From Psettodes erumei (lineage: Eukaryota > Chordata > Actinopteri > Pleuronectiformes > Psettodidae), in assembly GCA_016785225.1 (NCBI GenBank), contig JAFBJZ010000760.1, positions 122,211 to 186,210 of the forward strand: a DNA stretch of 64,000 nucleotides, in the 5' to 3' direction. A program made the position numbers and the translations under genes. The notes beneath the pieces are model-generated. The model saw only the letters and a program-made list of their open reading frames with translations. It was not told the DNA's origin and made no database searches. Positions within the stretch are counted from its first letter, which is position 1. The number at the start of each line of letters is the position of its first letter. Of the stretch, positions 22,526 through 34,204 are shown piece by piece.

Positions 22526-25061
22526 CAGTACTTCTCAATTATTTTCTATAACGCCCCCCCTCTGAAGAAGAAAACAATTGCGTCCCCCCCCCACTCTCCG
22601 CCGCGACTATAAATAGTATCATTTGTCTAAAAAATTGTTATAAGTACACCTCTGCAAAACATCGTATCCATATCAACATTAAAGGAAACAAAGAAAGAAA
22701 GAAATAGTGTTTCATTTGCAACAAACAATAACTTTATTAACATTTATTAACATTTTTTTAGTAACAGAAAAGATTTAAAGTGCATCAATTTGTCTGAAAA
22801 AAAAAAATCCTTATTCAAACTATAAATATTTTTGACCAAGTTTTTGCACCATTTGACTTTTGGAAATTAAAGAAAAATCAATAAATAATAACATTCAAAT
22901 TCATTTAAGCAACATAAATGGAGGAACACAATGTATAAAACACTTTAACCCACAAAACAAAAATGAATAAATCATTTTTTGCTGATTTTTTTTTTCTTTT
23001 TTTAAAATCTAAATCAGGAAGTCAGGATTAATGGCTCCATTGAGCACGTTTTGCAGTGCCAAGCGAGGTTTGAAGCATGATACTGCAACTCTCAGCTCCT
23101 GCTCAATGTTTAGCTGGGACCTGTACTTGGTCTTCAGTGCTGCAACAGCAGAGAAGCCAGTCTCACAAAGGTAAGATGTTGCAAAAGGAAGCAGAATACC
23201 TATAGCCCTCTGCCCTAAGAGTGGATACTGGCTCTCCACACTCAGCCAGAATTCACTCAGTGTCTGTGATGGGAAACTCAGTCTCAATGCAGAGTCAGAC
23301 GTCATGTCAATGAACTGTTCTTCTTCTGCAGAGCTGAAACCAGTTGGAGCTAGTGCATTGAAAGGATCTCGCACACAGTCATACTGGAAACTGTTTTCAG
23401 GGAAGTACTTTTCAGAGAATCCCATCAGTGATGAAATATACTGCTTAATGTGTAAAATCACTGAGGTAGCATCATAGTCAGTAGTGTCTACAAATTCATG
23501 CAGGTTCTCGAATGAATCAGTGTTTCCTTCATCAAGTTGCCTGCCCCACATTGCAAGCTTTCGAGTGAAAGAGCTGATCTTGTCTGTGACCTGAGGGAGG
23601 TGTTTATCTTTCCCTTGAAGCTGTAGATTTAGTTCATTTAGCTTCCCAAATATGTCACTCAGGTAAGCCAGTTTTCCCAGGAAGTTCTCGTCTCTAAATT
23701 TTTAATACTTGTGCTCTTGCTCCAAAAACACTCTTATCTGCTCTCTGAGCTCAAAAACTCGGGACAAGACTTTTCCTCATGACAGCCATCTTGCTTCACT
23801 ATGATAGAGCACAGCTTGATGTTCAGCTCCCATCTCCTCACAGATAGCAGAGAAGACTTGTTTTTAGTGGTCTGGTCTTTATAAAATTGACTACACCTAT
23901 AATGTCAGTCACAACCTCACTTAATTCAGGGGAAAGGTGCCTTGATGCAAGTGCTTCTCTGTGTATTATACAGTGTGTCCACTCAGCGTTAGGTGAGACC
24001 TTCTTCATGAGTGCCCGAAGTCCTTTTCTCATCCCTGCCATGGTCTGTGCACCATCACTGCAAACACCAATGCAGTTCTCCCACTGAAGCCCATTCTCAG
24101 GCAGGAAGCAGTCCAGTATTTTGAATAGCTCTTCAGGCGTGGCTCTGTCTCTGACATATTTACAGAAAAGTAGATCCTCAAACAGGGAGTTTGTCATTTC
24201 AAAACGTACATAAGCAATAAACAAACAGTCTCTGTTGCTGCCAGTTGCTTCATCAAATTGTAAGGCAAAACGTTTGTCTTTGAGTTTATCTACCAGCTGT
24301 TCTTGAAGATCGTTAGCAATGTCATTTATACGTCTGGCAATAGTGTCATTGGACAGAGGGATAGTTTTTATTTCTGCAGCAGTTGCATCATCCAGCATGA
24401 CAGAGACCATGTCATGCTGCCGGCAGTATCAGCTCCTCTGCTATGGTGTGGCGTTTTTTGCACTGAGCAATTTGGTACACCACCTTATATGATGCCAACA
24501 GTGCTTGCTGGTTTACTGAAGTAGCATTCACAAAGCGGGATGATTGTTGGCAATATTCGGCACATTTTTGCTGAAAAAACTCCAGCAGCTTATCGGCGTG
24601 ATTGGGGTGTAATGTCACTAAGTGGCGCCTTAATTTATTTGGCTTCATGCTGTCCGCTGCCAGCATTTTCAGACACAGCAAATACACCGGTCTTTGCTCA
24701 TCTCCCACTGTAGTCATGGTGAAGCCAAGTGCCAAATATGCTTCGTCATAATTCCTCGTCTTTGGTTTCAGATTATTTTGTTTGGTCTCCTGATCTTCAT
24801 CTTTCTCCGCCTTTCTCTTCATACCTGTGAGAAATTTATCCATGTTGTCCCTAGGGCCAAGGGTATGTATATGGCACTTCGCTTGCTCGGTGCAAAAATA
24901 ACTCGACAACGAGAGCGCCACTGCCAACTACTGCAATGGATGTGCAATTAAAATTTATTCTAGTACGGCAAAAAACAGGTTCCCCAGGATCACACACGCC
25001 CCCCCTGGCATCGCACCATGCCCCCCGAAGGGGGGCGCGCCCCACTACTTGAGAAGCACTG
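22526..25061 (-). mobile_element. ZBED5-like hAT transposon with perfect target duplication
   Basis: This 2,536-bp element has terminal inverted repeats CAGTACTTCTCAA and TTGAGAAGCACTG, then C-rich/G-rich subterminal blocks (GCCCCCCC). Flanks carry a perfect 8-bp duplication, CCCTAAGC, at 22518-22525 and 25062-25069. It encodes one transposase gene on the minus strand and sits within a Harbinger remnant. Confidence 0.92.
23009..24846 (-). pseudogene. ZBED5/FAM200-like hAT transposase, lightly broken
   Basis: The likely start is the Met of MDKFLTGMKRK near 24846, giving about 610 residues, near the normal size for this group. The N-terminal segment has YDEAYLALGF, then a degenerate BED-like zinc region ending KLRRHLVTLHPNH. 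The catalytic core follows: FDEATGSN and GVCSDGAQTMAGMRKGL with acidic residues, then WTHCIIHREALASR. The C-terminus has the hAT dimerisation block with LLPFATSYLCETGFSAVAALK. Lesions are few: a one-base shift near 24410, TGA near 23778 and TAA near 23703. The last exon-like frame ends normally at 23009. Host ZBED5 and FAM200 genes derive from this group; the intact hAT ends here show it is a transposon. Confidence 0.8.
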
Positions 25062-25120
25062 CCCTAAGCAAACACTCAAGCCACACTCAACAACAGTGCG
25101 AGTACAAATACAGGTAGGGA

Positions 25121-26639
25121 TACTAACACAGTTACCGTTCATGATGGCAATAATAGTTTAATATATTAAAATCACATTATATTAAAATCATATTATATCC
25201 CATATTAATTCCTTAATAAATTTGTGAGCGTATTCTGTCACTTCCAGTTGCTGGTGCTGTGTATCTGCTCCATCTCTTTTCAGTCAACTTTGCTATTTTC
25301 CTTTTCACAGTGGCACTATACACTTAAACTACCACTTGTTCTGCTTAAGCATACATCACTCTCACCCTCATTTAGTGACTGGCTATTCCACAGTTTTTTT
25401 CTCATTCAAGTTTGCTACCTGCTTGAGCTTTTTCTGTAGAGCTGGCTTCTCTCTCTTCCTGTCATATGTTTAGCATGGTACGTGTAATGTAGATTATTTG
25501 CTGAGGCTTAGAGCATTGAGGATACAGCTCTGCACCCTGGAATATACACTCTTTGCTGTTAGTGTTAGCTAGACCCCAGTAGTGGGTGTAGGCCAAACTA
25601 GTGAAGCTTCCCTGTTAGCTCCTACTATTCCCCTGGCAGTTCCCGGGCAGCAGGGAAACCAAGGTGGCTGGGTGACTGTCCAAAGGAAGCATCTTCCTGA
25701 ACAGAAGCGTCACACAGTTCACCACCAACCTGTTCATGTTTCCAACAGGTTTTCCCCACGAACCTGCTGAGAAGCCAACCCTGATAATTTGCAGCTCTAT
25801 TATAAGATAGTTAGCGACACTGGCATCCGTTGTCAAATGCATCCCTGGGGTCAGAAGGGACAATGTTGAATCAAAACTAATTCAACATTCAAAACAGCAA
25901 AAACTGCTGACTGAGGAGAGACAGAAATACAGTAATATCATTATTCACATCTGCAGTAATGGCCCTTGATTAATCAATTAATTACATAACCCTTAAACTT
26001 AATTCTGTATGATTGGTACTTAGTAACTTTAAATCGATGGACTACACAGCATTTAAGAGAAAATTCCACTAAAGTCAGCAACTATTTGATGATGCTGTAA
26101 CCAATTTTAAGGAACAATTCCATTATTATTTACCTGTGACATATGTCAGTACCTCAGAAGATAGCTGCCTCATCTTTACTCCGAAACAGACTGGTGAGAC
26201 AGACATCTTAAAGGAAGAAGAAGACCTCTTAAAGGCTGGAAAGGAAGTGGTGTTCCCCTAAGATGGAAGCTGGAATTTTTTCTCATATGTAAAGTGAGAC
26301 AATGACACACACGAATGCACTTCATAATGCCAGGACCTCCTCATACTCAATATTAATAGAAGAAACAAGCAAAACCAACCCCTGTTTTTTTTCAGCACTG
26401 TAGCCAGACTGACCGAGAGCCACCGTTCTATTGAACCATCTATTCTTTTAATCTGCAGGATTTATGACTTTATGAGCCTCTTTACAAACTATTAAAATTA
26501 CGACTATTAAAAAAAGAAAAACCAAAGAAAAAGCTCCAGCTGACAAGTGGCACACATGTGCCACTGCACAGAAGACTAACAATCAGCTGTAACTGTAACT
26601 GTAAACTGATTAATATTTAAAATGTTTCTCTCTTTAAGA
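25121..26639. other. Non-coding stretch
   Basis: No gene recognised. Part of 26040-26639 may belong to the L2 element that follows, but no motif supports it. Confidence 0.4.
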
Positions 26640-29100
26640 TGTTTCTGAGCTAACTTCAATAGTCTCTTCATAAAAACCATCATCTTGTCTTTTAGACTGA
26701 CTTCCAACAAGGCTTGCCTTTAAATAACAACATTTTAAATCTGATCAATTTATTAACAGTCTATGTACCACAGCCTTTTAAGATTAGAGTAGTTAAACCT
26801 CAGGTTAAAAAGCCTACTTCTGATCCAGATGTTTTAGCCAACTGCAGATCTATTTCCAACCTCCCATTTATTTCCAAAAATCAATGAAAAGGCTGTCAAA
26901 AAGAGTCAGTCACAGAATCAGCGCCAGTGAAACTTACCAACAATCTCCTCATGGCCTCAGATAATGGACTCATTTCGATACTCATCCTCCTGCTAGATCT
27001 TAGAACTACTTTGGCCTATAGTTCTACTGTAACTACTCTACCGGAACTGCAGAGTAATTTTTGACTTGTCCTTTGTCTCAGTGATAAAATAAATCATTCA
27101 CACATCCTTCTTCTACCTGCACAATATTGTGAAAATTAGAAACATCCTATCTCAGAAGGATGCAGAAGAGTGAATGCATTTGTTACCACTTGACTGGACT
27201 ACTGTAATTCATTATAACCAGGATCTTCCAATAACTCTATGAAAAGTCTGCAGTTGATCCAAAATGCTGCAGCACAAGTACTGACAGCAACTAAATGAAG
27301 ATATCATATATCTTCTGTGTTAGCTTCTCTGCATTGGATTCCTGTAATATACATTATATAATTTAAAATCGTCTTCCTTGCCTGCAAAACTCTTAATGGT
27401 CAAACACCATCATATCTTTATCCATATCTGGATCCATATCCAAATGCAGTATAAGTTGTAGTTCCTGTAAGAGTAGAATGGGAGGTAGTGCTTTCAGCTA
27501 TCAGGCTTCTCTTCTGTGGAACCAACTCCCAAATTGGGTTCAGGAGGCAGACACACTCTCCATATTTAGAGGGGTTAAAACTTTCCTTTTTGATAAATCC
27601 TATATGTGGCGGGAGCAGTATGACGAGGATGTACCAATTGAACAATAGATACGTGAAGGATTTCCGCGACAACGCCACCTGGGGGAATTTCGCCCCCAGG
27701 AAAATAGTTCAGGTTCTTGCACTCTCACATAGACGGATTTATGAGCAATTGACAATTTTATTAACAATAAAAGTAGTCAGTCACAGTTCACACCAACACA
27801 CACAAAAGGGAAACTAATTTAACTATCACTCAAAGCAAACATGCAAAAGAATAATAAAAAAAACGAAAAGAAATTGAATTAGTCAAAAATAATCAAACTA
27901 GTCAAACAAGCAAAAGGTTAGAAATACAAAATAGAAACAAACTTAAGTATAGAAAATAAACATTAATTAAACAGGCAAAAATCAAAGAAAGCAATAATTA
28001 TCACTACAAAACAAAGCTCAAAGAAAAGCAACAACCAAATAAATCAATCAAAACAAGGGCAACGGACAAACTAAATACACAAAATGGCAAACCAAAATCT
28101 TAACTATGCAAAAGAGAAAAAGAAAATAATATCTAAACCAACCGAACTGAACAGAAGCCACAAAATAAACTACTGAATACTTGTATGGTGCTTTGTGGTT
28201 CGCGCAGTCAGACCAGCCACAAAGCTGGTTAGCGTCGGTGCGAGCGTGAATACTAATGATTAAAACACTCCACATCGAGAGCAGCCACCGGGGTCCATCA
28301 CCAAACGGCGCGGGAGGTGAATGCTGGCACGAATTAGCATACACAAGACAGCAGTGGCGTCTATGGGGATGGCTGCTGCATGCACTTCCTCGGGGTGCCA
28401 CTAATCAGCAGCGGCAGCAGAGCCCCCACAGCGGAGGGGGAGAGCAGCGAGCTAGGAGGAGAGAAAAAGGTGAATTGGTGGCCAGCGAGCCGGTGGTGGC
28501 TAATTACGTGAGCGGACCTACCCAGCGAGAGCGGCCCCAAACAACAGCCAAACAGCACAACCGGTCCCCAGCTCCCCACGGTCGGCGGGCGGACCACGCA
28601 CTAAACACAGAGAGCGGCATCATGCCCGAGCCCACATGAACCGCAGACACCACCACGACGGCAATAACTTACAGAGTCAATGAGAGGCGACGCCGACAAA
28701 CCATGCACCGCCACCAGCACCAGACCAAACAGGGAGGACACAAGCAAACTGAGCACCGCATTTGCTAACCGCTAATATAGGGTGGGTCGCTCCGCCTGGT
28801 AATCACTGCGGAGGACCCACACCTGCGGCAGGTGCAACCCACAGAAAGGGGAGGGGGAGCGCAGGAGAGCGTCCTGCTACATATAGTTCATAGTTTATCA
28901 GTTATGACTAGCAACACTGTTGTTAGAACATTCATGGTACAGTGTTTAATTACACTAGTATGTGCAATTGTTCCCCCGCTTCCTCTCTTCCCCCTCCCTA
29001 ACCCCTCTCTCCTGCTGTCCTTCTCTTCTCTCTCTCTTTCTACCCCTTGTCCCATCTCTTTTTTAACCCAACCATTCAATGCAGATGGCCACAAAATATA
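26640..29100 (+). mobile_element. L2-like LINE, decayed, split by a solo LTR
   Basis: Plus-strand translation gives LINE reverse-transcriptase pieces: VYVPQPFKIRVVKP with a RSISNLPFISK block (26760-26880), then a TTRLDYCNS-like stretch with LQLIQNAAA (27180-27290), LHWIPVIY (27330) and LLWNQLPNWVQEADTLS (27510-27560). After the LTR insertion, a 3' tail resumes with CCCAACCATTCAATGCAGATGGCC near 29066-29090, the typical fish L2 3' region. The catalytic FxDD block is missing or unreadable. It is heavily mutated and 5' truncated. Confidence 0.65.
27605..28881 (-). repeat. Solo LTR inserted in L2
   Basis: This 1,277-bp block starts TGTGGCGGGA and ends TCCTGCTACA, imperfect inverted ends of TG...CA type, flanked by TATA on both sides (27601-27604, 28882-28885). 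In minus orientation a CCTATATTAG TATA-like box (about 28780) precedes a GC-rich part. An AATAAA lies near 27756, about 150 nt before the 3' end, giving the order promoter then poly(A). There is no internal region, so it likely arose by LTR-LTR recombination. The A-rich centre (27780-28140) and the G/C-rich part (28300-28860) explain the ORFs seen there. Confidence 0.75.
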
Positions 29101-29560
29101 ATGCACCATTTTGTTTTCAAAAATTATATAACGATGTTTATATACAAAGTCTCTGTTTTAAAGAAAAACATAATCTTAATGATGATAAGGATGAAATATT
29201 GCACCTTGCAAGATGAGATGCTTAACAACTTCTCTCTGACGGTCTGTTTTTTATCCTTTTTCAAATACTAGATGGTGACCAAGGAACGTCTGTTTTTCTT
29301 CTTCCTCAGCCCGCACTGTCAAGAGCACCAACCTAACTTAGCAGACAAGAGCAACGGAGACAGAGTTTGCCTGTGTTGTTGGTGCAGTGCCATGACAGTT
29401 GGATGAAATTCAGGATTGCAATTTCCATCCTTGTCTATCTTTTGAAAATCAGCAGGCAGTTACACCTCCTCATGTGGATCATCTAATTTTTCCTATTGTG
29501 TTTTTCCTTTTTTGTTTATATATATAAGTTTGAGAAATGACTTATTGTTTAATATCATGA

Positions 29561-29608
<48 letters not shown>
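29561..29608. repeat. (ATT)n microsatellite
   Basis: About 16 ATT units, immediately followed by TATATAACAAC. Confidence 0.95.
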
Positions 29609-29613
29609 TATAT

Positions 29614-29640
29614 AACAACAACAACAACAACAACAACAAC
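29614..29640. repeat. (AAC)n microsatellite
   Basis: About nine AAC units next to the ATT array, forming a compound microsatellite. Confidence 0.95.
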
Positions 29641-31559
29641 AATAATAATGGTATTAGTAGTAATTTACTTGTAATAACTTGCCATTTATAAATGTAACCT
29701 ACAATTTATAAAAACAAAATAAATTAATGCCTTGTCATCAATATTGGACATAGATGCCTTTTTAAAAAATGTGTTGCCCCATTAAGCTGAGAAACTGCAG
29801 AATCCATCCTACCTGAGTTCCTTCACTCTTACACTCCCAGACGGTGGCAGGTTTTTTTATCATACATAAGCAGCTGTTAGGTTTGCTGGTTTTAGAACAG
29901 ATGACATACCTATAGTTCTAACACCAACAGGCTTAACAAATTGACAAGTTGAATCCCTAGTGATGCCATTGGTCAAAATGAGACAGGCCAGTGTACACTG
30001 CTGCAACTCCCCCCTGCGACTTTCTAAAACGTTCTTGTCTCGTTGCATTATTTGGTGTAAACTGGCCTTTAGCTTGGTTCTTAACTCAAGACTTAGCTCG
30101 ACTCTGGAGTTGGTTACAGTTTTTATTTTATTATTCTTATGGACGTTTCTGTCTTTACGTGACAGTGCAGAGGAGAGAGGTGAATCTCCATGTGAAACCA
30201 CATCACTCCAGAAGAAGGCACAGGAAAGAGAAAACATTACCACAGGTTTTATGTCATGTCAGGTTCCGGTCTCAAATTTGGTTGTATAAGTCAGATTCAG
30301 CTGGGTCAAGACTTGAGGACACTAATAGAACTAAGGTTCAGTTCAGTCTGTCAAATCTGTACAGAACTTTAGTCTAGACATGACTATGCAAAGAGTCTAC
30401 ATGCATATTCCTACCTGTCTACAAACTGCAGTTTTGTTTTTAAACATCCATTAATTGATGCATTTGGCCCCTGCATTTTGTAAACTTCTCAGTAATTAGA
30501 CACCGTGCCATTTAATGTTCAGATGTTGTAACCTATTTAGTTGGCAGCAAGTTTGTTTTTCTCACTGCTTCCTCCAACATACCATTCAAACCTACATCAC
30601 ACTTCTACAGCACAAGTCTGTAGCACCCATCTGTGCCACTCAGCACAGATGGTGAAAGATGACAATTTGGAAATTCTGAATCATGTCAAAACCATCCTAA
30701 TCATTGCCCAATCTGCCCTGAAAAAAAGAGAGAGATTTCCTGATAACTTCATATCATATTGGATAGAAAGAAAGCCTGGCGCAGCACCAGTGGGAGGGCA
30801 TTCTTTAGAATGCAGTGTTCACACACTAAACTGCTTTGTGAATCCAGAGTACATTTTCTCAATGAAAAGCATTCATGCACCCATTCAAAGCATTCTATAG
30901 CTCATATGATTTTAGTTTCATTTAAATGTAAATGATAATTGCTCCAGTTATTTTCAGTTAGCTGAATATATCTTTGCATCACACTGCAAGACTTTGTAAT
31001 TTTCACTTTTCAACAGGCCAGCCAATTCAAGGGGACTATAAATGATAACTTCCATGACATTCACCCCCTCTGACACCCTCACGAAGGGCTACCTAATCCT
31101 GTAACACTGCTGCTTTTTAATAATAATATATTATTGTTGTGGTATGGTGCTATGGTATAGACAGAAACAGGAAATGTCAAAGATACTGTGATTTTTAGGT
31201 ATCTCTTCTTTATTCTCTCACCCTCTTTCTTTCTCTTTTCTCCCACTGAGCTCAGGTTGAGCGAGAGCTCTGATATTTTAGGCCTGTTAACCTATTAAAT
31301 GATTGATTACCACATTTAAGTCTGTTTCATTTTTAATCACCACTGCAATGATGTATTTAATGGTGCCAGACCTTGATGAAGATGCCTGTTAAATAAGATG
31401 GGAATTGGAAGGGTGGGGTAAGTCCATAAGTAGAACTTTCCTCCCTTTTTCCCTTCTCTTTATAATAGAGAAGGGGAAGAGTGAGATAGAGTTTTGTAAA
31501 GCTGCTCTAATGAATGTGTTTTTATTATTGTAAACCCACCATCTGTCATTCTTTCATCC

Positions 31560-32670
31560 TGCATCACCTCTGCCTACTGGTGAGCTCAGCGCTGGATCCC
31601 CTGCAGTTTGCCTACCGGCCCGGCATTGGGGTGGATGACGCCGTCATCTACCTGCTACACCGATCCCTCTCTCACCTGGAGCAGGTAGGGAGCACTGTGA
31701 GGGTCATGTTCTTGACGTTCCTGACTTCTCCAGTGCTTTCAACACCATCCAGCCTGCACTGTTGAGAGGGAAGCTGGAGGCAGCTGGAGTGCACGAGCAG
31801 CTGACTACATGGACCATTGACTACCTCACCAACAGACCACAGTACGTGAGGCTCCAGAACTGTGTGTCTGATGTGGTAGTCTGCAGCACGGGGGCGCCAC
31901 AGGGCACAGTCCTCTCACCCTTCCTGTTTAGTCTGTACACCTCGGACTTTAGATATAACTCAGACCACTGCCACCTACAGAAGTTCTCAGATGATACAGC
32001 CATCATCGGATGCGTATCAGACAGGAATGACCGGGAATACAGGGGGGTCATCAGGGACTTTGTTAACTGGTGTGAGGTCAGTGCTCTGCAGATCAACGCC
32101 AGCAAGACAAAGGAGATGGTGATAGACTTCAGGAGGAAGTCACCCCCCTACTACACCAGTGAACATCCAGGGAAGAGACATCGAGACAGTGGACTCGTAT
32201 AAGTACCTGGGCGTTCATCTCAATAACAAACTGGACTGGTCCACAAACACGAATGTCCTGTACAAGAGGGGCCAGAGTCGACTCCACCTGTTGAGGAGAC
32301 TGAGGTCCTTCGGAGTCTGCAGGACTCTGCTGAAAACTTTTTATGACTCTGTTGTGGCATCCGCCATTTTCTACGCATTAGCCTGCTGGGGGGTGGATGC
32401 ACCGACAGAGACAGGAACATGATCGACAAACTAGTGCGGAGGTCGAGCTCCGTGCTGGGATGTCCCCTATAGTCTGTGGTTGTGGTGGGTGAGAGGAGGA
32501 TGTTGACAAAGCTGACATCCATCATGGACAACCCCCATCACCCTCTGCATGAGACCGTGGGTGCGCTGAGCAGCTCCTTCAGTCAGAGACTGAAACACCC
32601 TCGTTGCAGGAAGGAGCGCTTTCGCAGGTCATTCATCCCAGCAGCAGTTAGACTCTACAACGCATCATGA
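31560..32670 (+). pseudogene. Rex-Babar reverse transcriptase, broken
   Basis: Four frames carry consecutive RT blocks. ALDPLQFAYRPGIGVDDA comes first. Next, TGAPQGTVLSPFLFSLYTSDF leads to the catalytic motif FSDDTAI (31990-32010), with both aspartates intact. Then come INASKTKEMVIDFRR and YKYLGVHLNNKLDW, followed by LLRRLRSFGVCRTLLKTFYDSVVASAIFYALACWG. The end is a RRMLTKLTSIMDNPHHPLH block. Frame changes fall near 31718, 32155 and 32410, with a stop near 32470. The conserved catalytic site but broken frame indicate a dead but not very old copy. Confidence 0.85.
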
Positions 32671-32958
32671 CGCTGAGAGTCACTCGGTCACTTCACTGTC
32701 ACCTTACAACCGACACACATATTTATTTAGTTATTTATTACCCAAACACTTCCACAACCTTCCACCCATAACTGCATACCGTGTATGCTCTGCTGTTTTG
32801 TATATAGTGTTTTTTGTATACAATACTCTACTGTATATATTGTTCCTTTTTAATTTTTTGCTGTGTAATTTATGTGATACATTTTTAATTGCTTTGTTTC
32901 TTTCTGTAATGGAGCTGAGGTAAACGCACAAATTTCCCCATCGTGGGATCAATAAAGT

Positions 32959-32980
32959 CTCTATCTATCTATCTATCTAT
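32959..32980. repeat. (CTAT)n tail of the Rex-Babar LINE
   Basis: About five CTAT units directly after the AATAAAG of the LINE 3' end. Confidence 0.9.
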
Positions 32981-32981
32981 T

Positions 32982-33535
32982 TCAATGCTTTAAAATGACA
33001 AATGGTAATAACTAAAAATGCACATTCTAATGTATTTAACATTTAATATGTTTTCTTTCTGTCCCACAATAATCCCGTCATATATGTTTCCCATACAGTA
33101 TTTCTCTCATTTTTTCACCTTGGTCATCTGTAATGTACATTTGCTATTTTGCTCTATTCTGTTCACATGGCATCTATCGCACGCCTTAATTCTGATAAAA
33201 TGCTGATGAAACCCAGGTCTAGTGTTGACAGAGAATTCCACCAAACTGATCTGTTAAGCTTTTTTTAGCCCGACTTGCTGAGCACCAATCAGCAAATAAA
33301 ACAGAACAAAACAAACATACCGTAAAAGCATATTTATATGCATTAGGAGGACATAAACACACATGTTTTCAGATTTTGTTATATTTTTTATTCTTTTTAC
33401 TATGGTATTTTAAAATATGAAAAACCATTGCTGTGCCAGCATAACTTCACAGTCTTCTGTGTTTGAAGATTGAACTCAGCTGAATGTGTAGCCTTTTAGG
33501 GCTCCAACTAACAAAGAATGAACAGATGCTGATGT

Positions 33536-33600
<65 letters not shown>

Positions 33601-34204
33601 ATCCCTGGTGCATAAAAGGGAGAGGAGCACCTAATGGTGCGTTGCAGGTGAGGTTTCAACAATGCATTTGTCATGAGATGCATTCAATAAGTGCTGATAG
33701 CCAATGGGCCAGCATGACCGTCTCCATATGTGTGTGAGTGTGTGTGTGGTCATGTACATTTGGTGAACACAGCAGGTGTTGGTTTCACTTTTTATGTGTA
33801 AAAGCAGTGTTCCTGCATTTGCAGGTGGCTTAATATGCTAGCTATATTTTAAAATGTAAGTTAAATTCTAAAGTGTTGTGACAATGTGTTTCCATCAACC
33901 ACCCGTATGTGACTACACTTCAAGAGGATGTGATCAGATGATGGTATTAATTGGGCACTCATAAGTCTCACCCATACAGTAACCATGATAGCAACAATAG
34001 TAACAATAATATTGGTCACTGTAGCAACTTTACTTGCAACATATACAATGTTACCAACAGTATGCTCTGATAAAGTGCAACCTTGAATGTGTGTGTAGGT
34101 GTGCATGTTTGTGGGGTGTTTTTGTTGGTGTTGCGTGTATGTAACTGTGCCTATATATGAGTTTGTGTGTGTACAAAAGGTTATCACTGGATGTTGTTGG
34201 GTAC
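32982..34204. other. Non-coding stretch
   Basis: Contains the CA microsatellite; otherwise nothing recognised. Confidence 0.45.
33539..33598. repeat. (CA)n microsatellite, 30 units
   Basis: Sixty bases of uninterrupted CA. Low-complexity ORFs across it are artefacts. Confidence 0.97.

Larger units (their letters stand above)
22140..25120 (+). pseudogene. PIF/Harbinger transposase remnant, split by a hAT element
   Basis: At 22179 a plus-strand frame reads EKWNFPNCLCVLDGKHI, the block containing the first catalytic aspartate of Harbinger/HARBI1 nucleases. It is followed by FLYLDVGCNG-like residues and, at about 22470, LADEALPPKDHILKP, which matches the second-aspartate region. The hAT at 22526-25061 cuts the frame exactly there. 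Similar residues (KHSSHTQQ) resume after 25062. Stops and shifts show it was already inactive. N-terminal and C-terminal parts were not found. Confidence 0.65.
29101..31539. other. Non-coding stretch with microsatellites
   Basis: No recognisable gene. ORFs of 109-128 codons at 29860-30377 overlap on both strands, and a 119-codon ORF lies at 30541-30900. None shows a known domain. Confidence 0.4.
31540..32981 (+). mobile_element. Rex-Babar (Rex1-like) LINE, 5' truncated
   Basis: The element runs from inside the reverse transcriptase to a characteristic 3' end GGGATCAATAAAG (32945-32957) followed by (CTAT)n, the usual tail of this family. There is no 5' region or endonuclease, as expected after incomplete reverse transcription. 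Confidence 0.85.

Noticed and set aside
28048..28639. 117- and 127-codon ORFs on both strands
   Set aside because: They lie inside the GC-rich half of the solo LTR, overlap each other and show no domain.
29860..30377. Three overlapping ORFs of 109-128 codons
   Set aside because: Mutually overlapping frames on both strands with no domain; likely chance.
30541..30900. 119-codon ORF
   Set aside because: No ATG at its start, no splice context, no recognisable domain.
33447..33737. ORFs rich in Val/Cys or Thr/His
   Set aside because: Translation of a (CA)n microsatellite.
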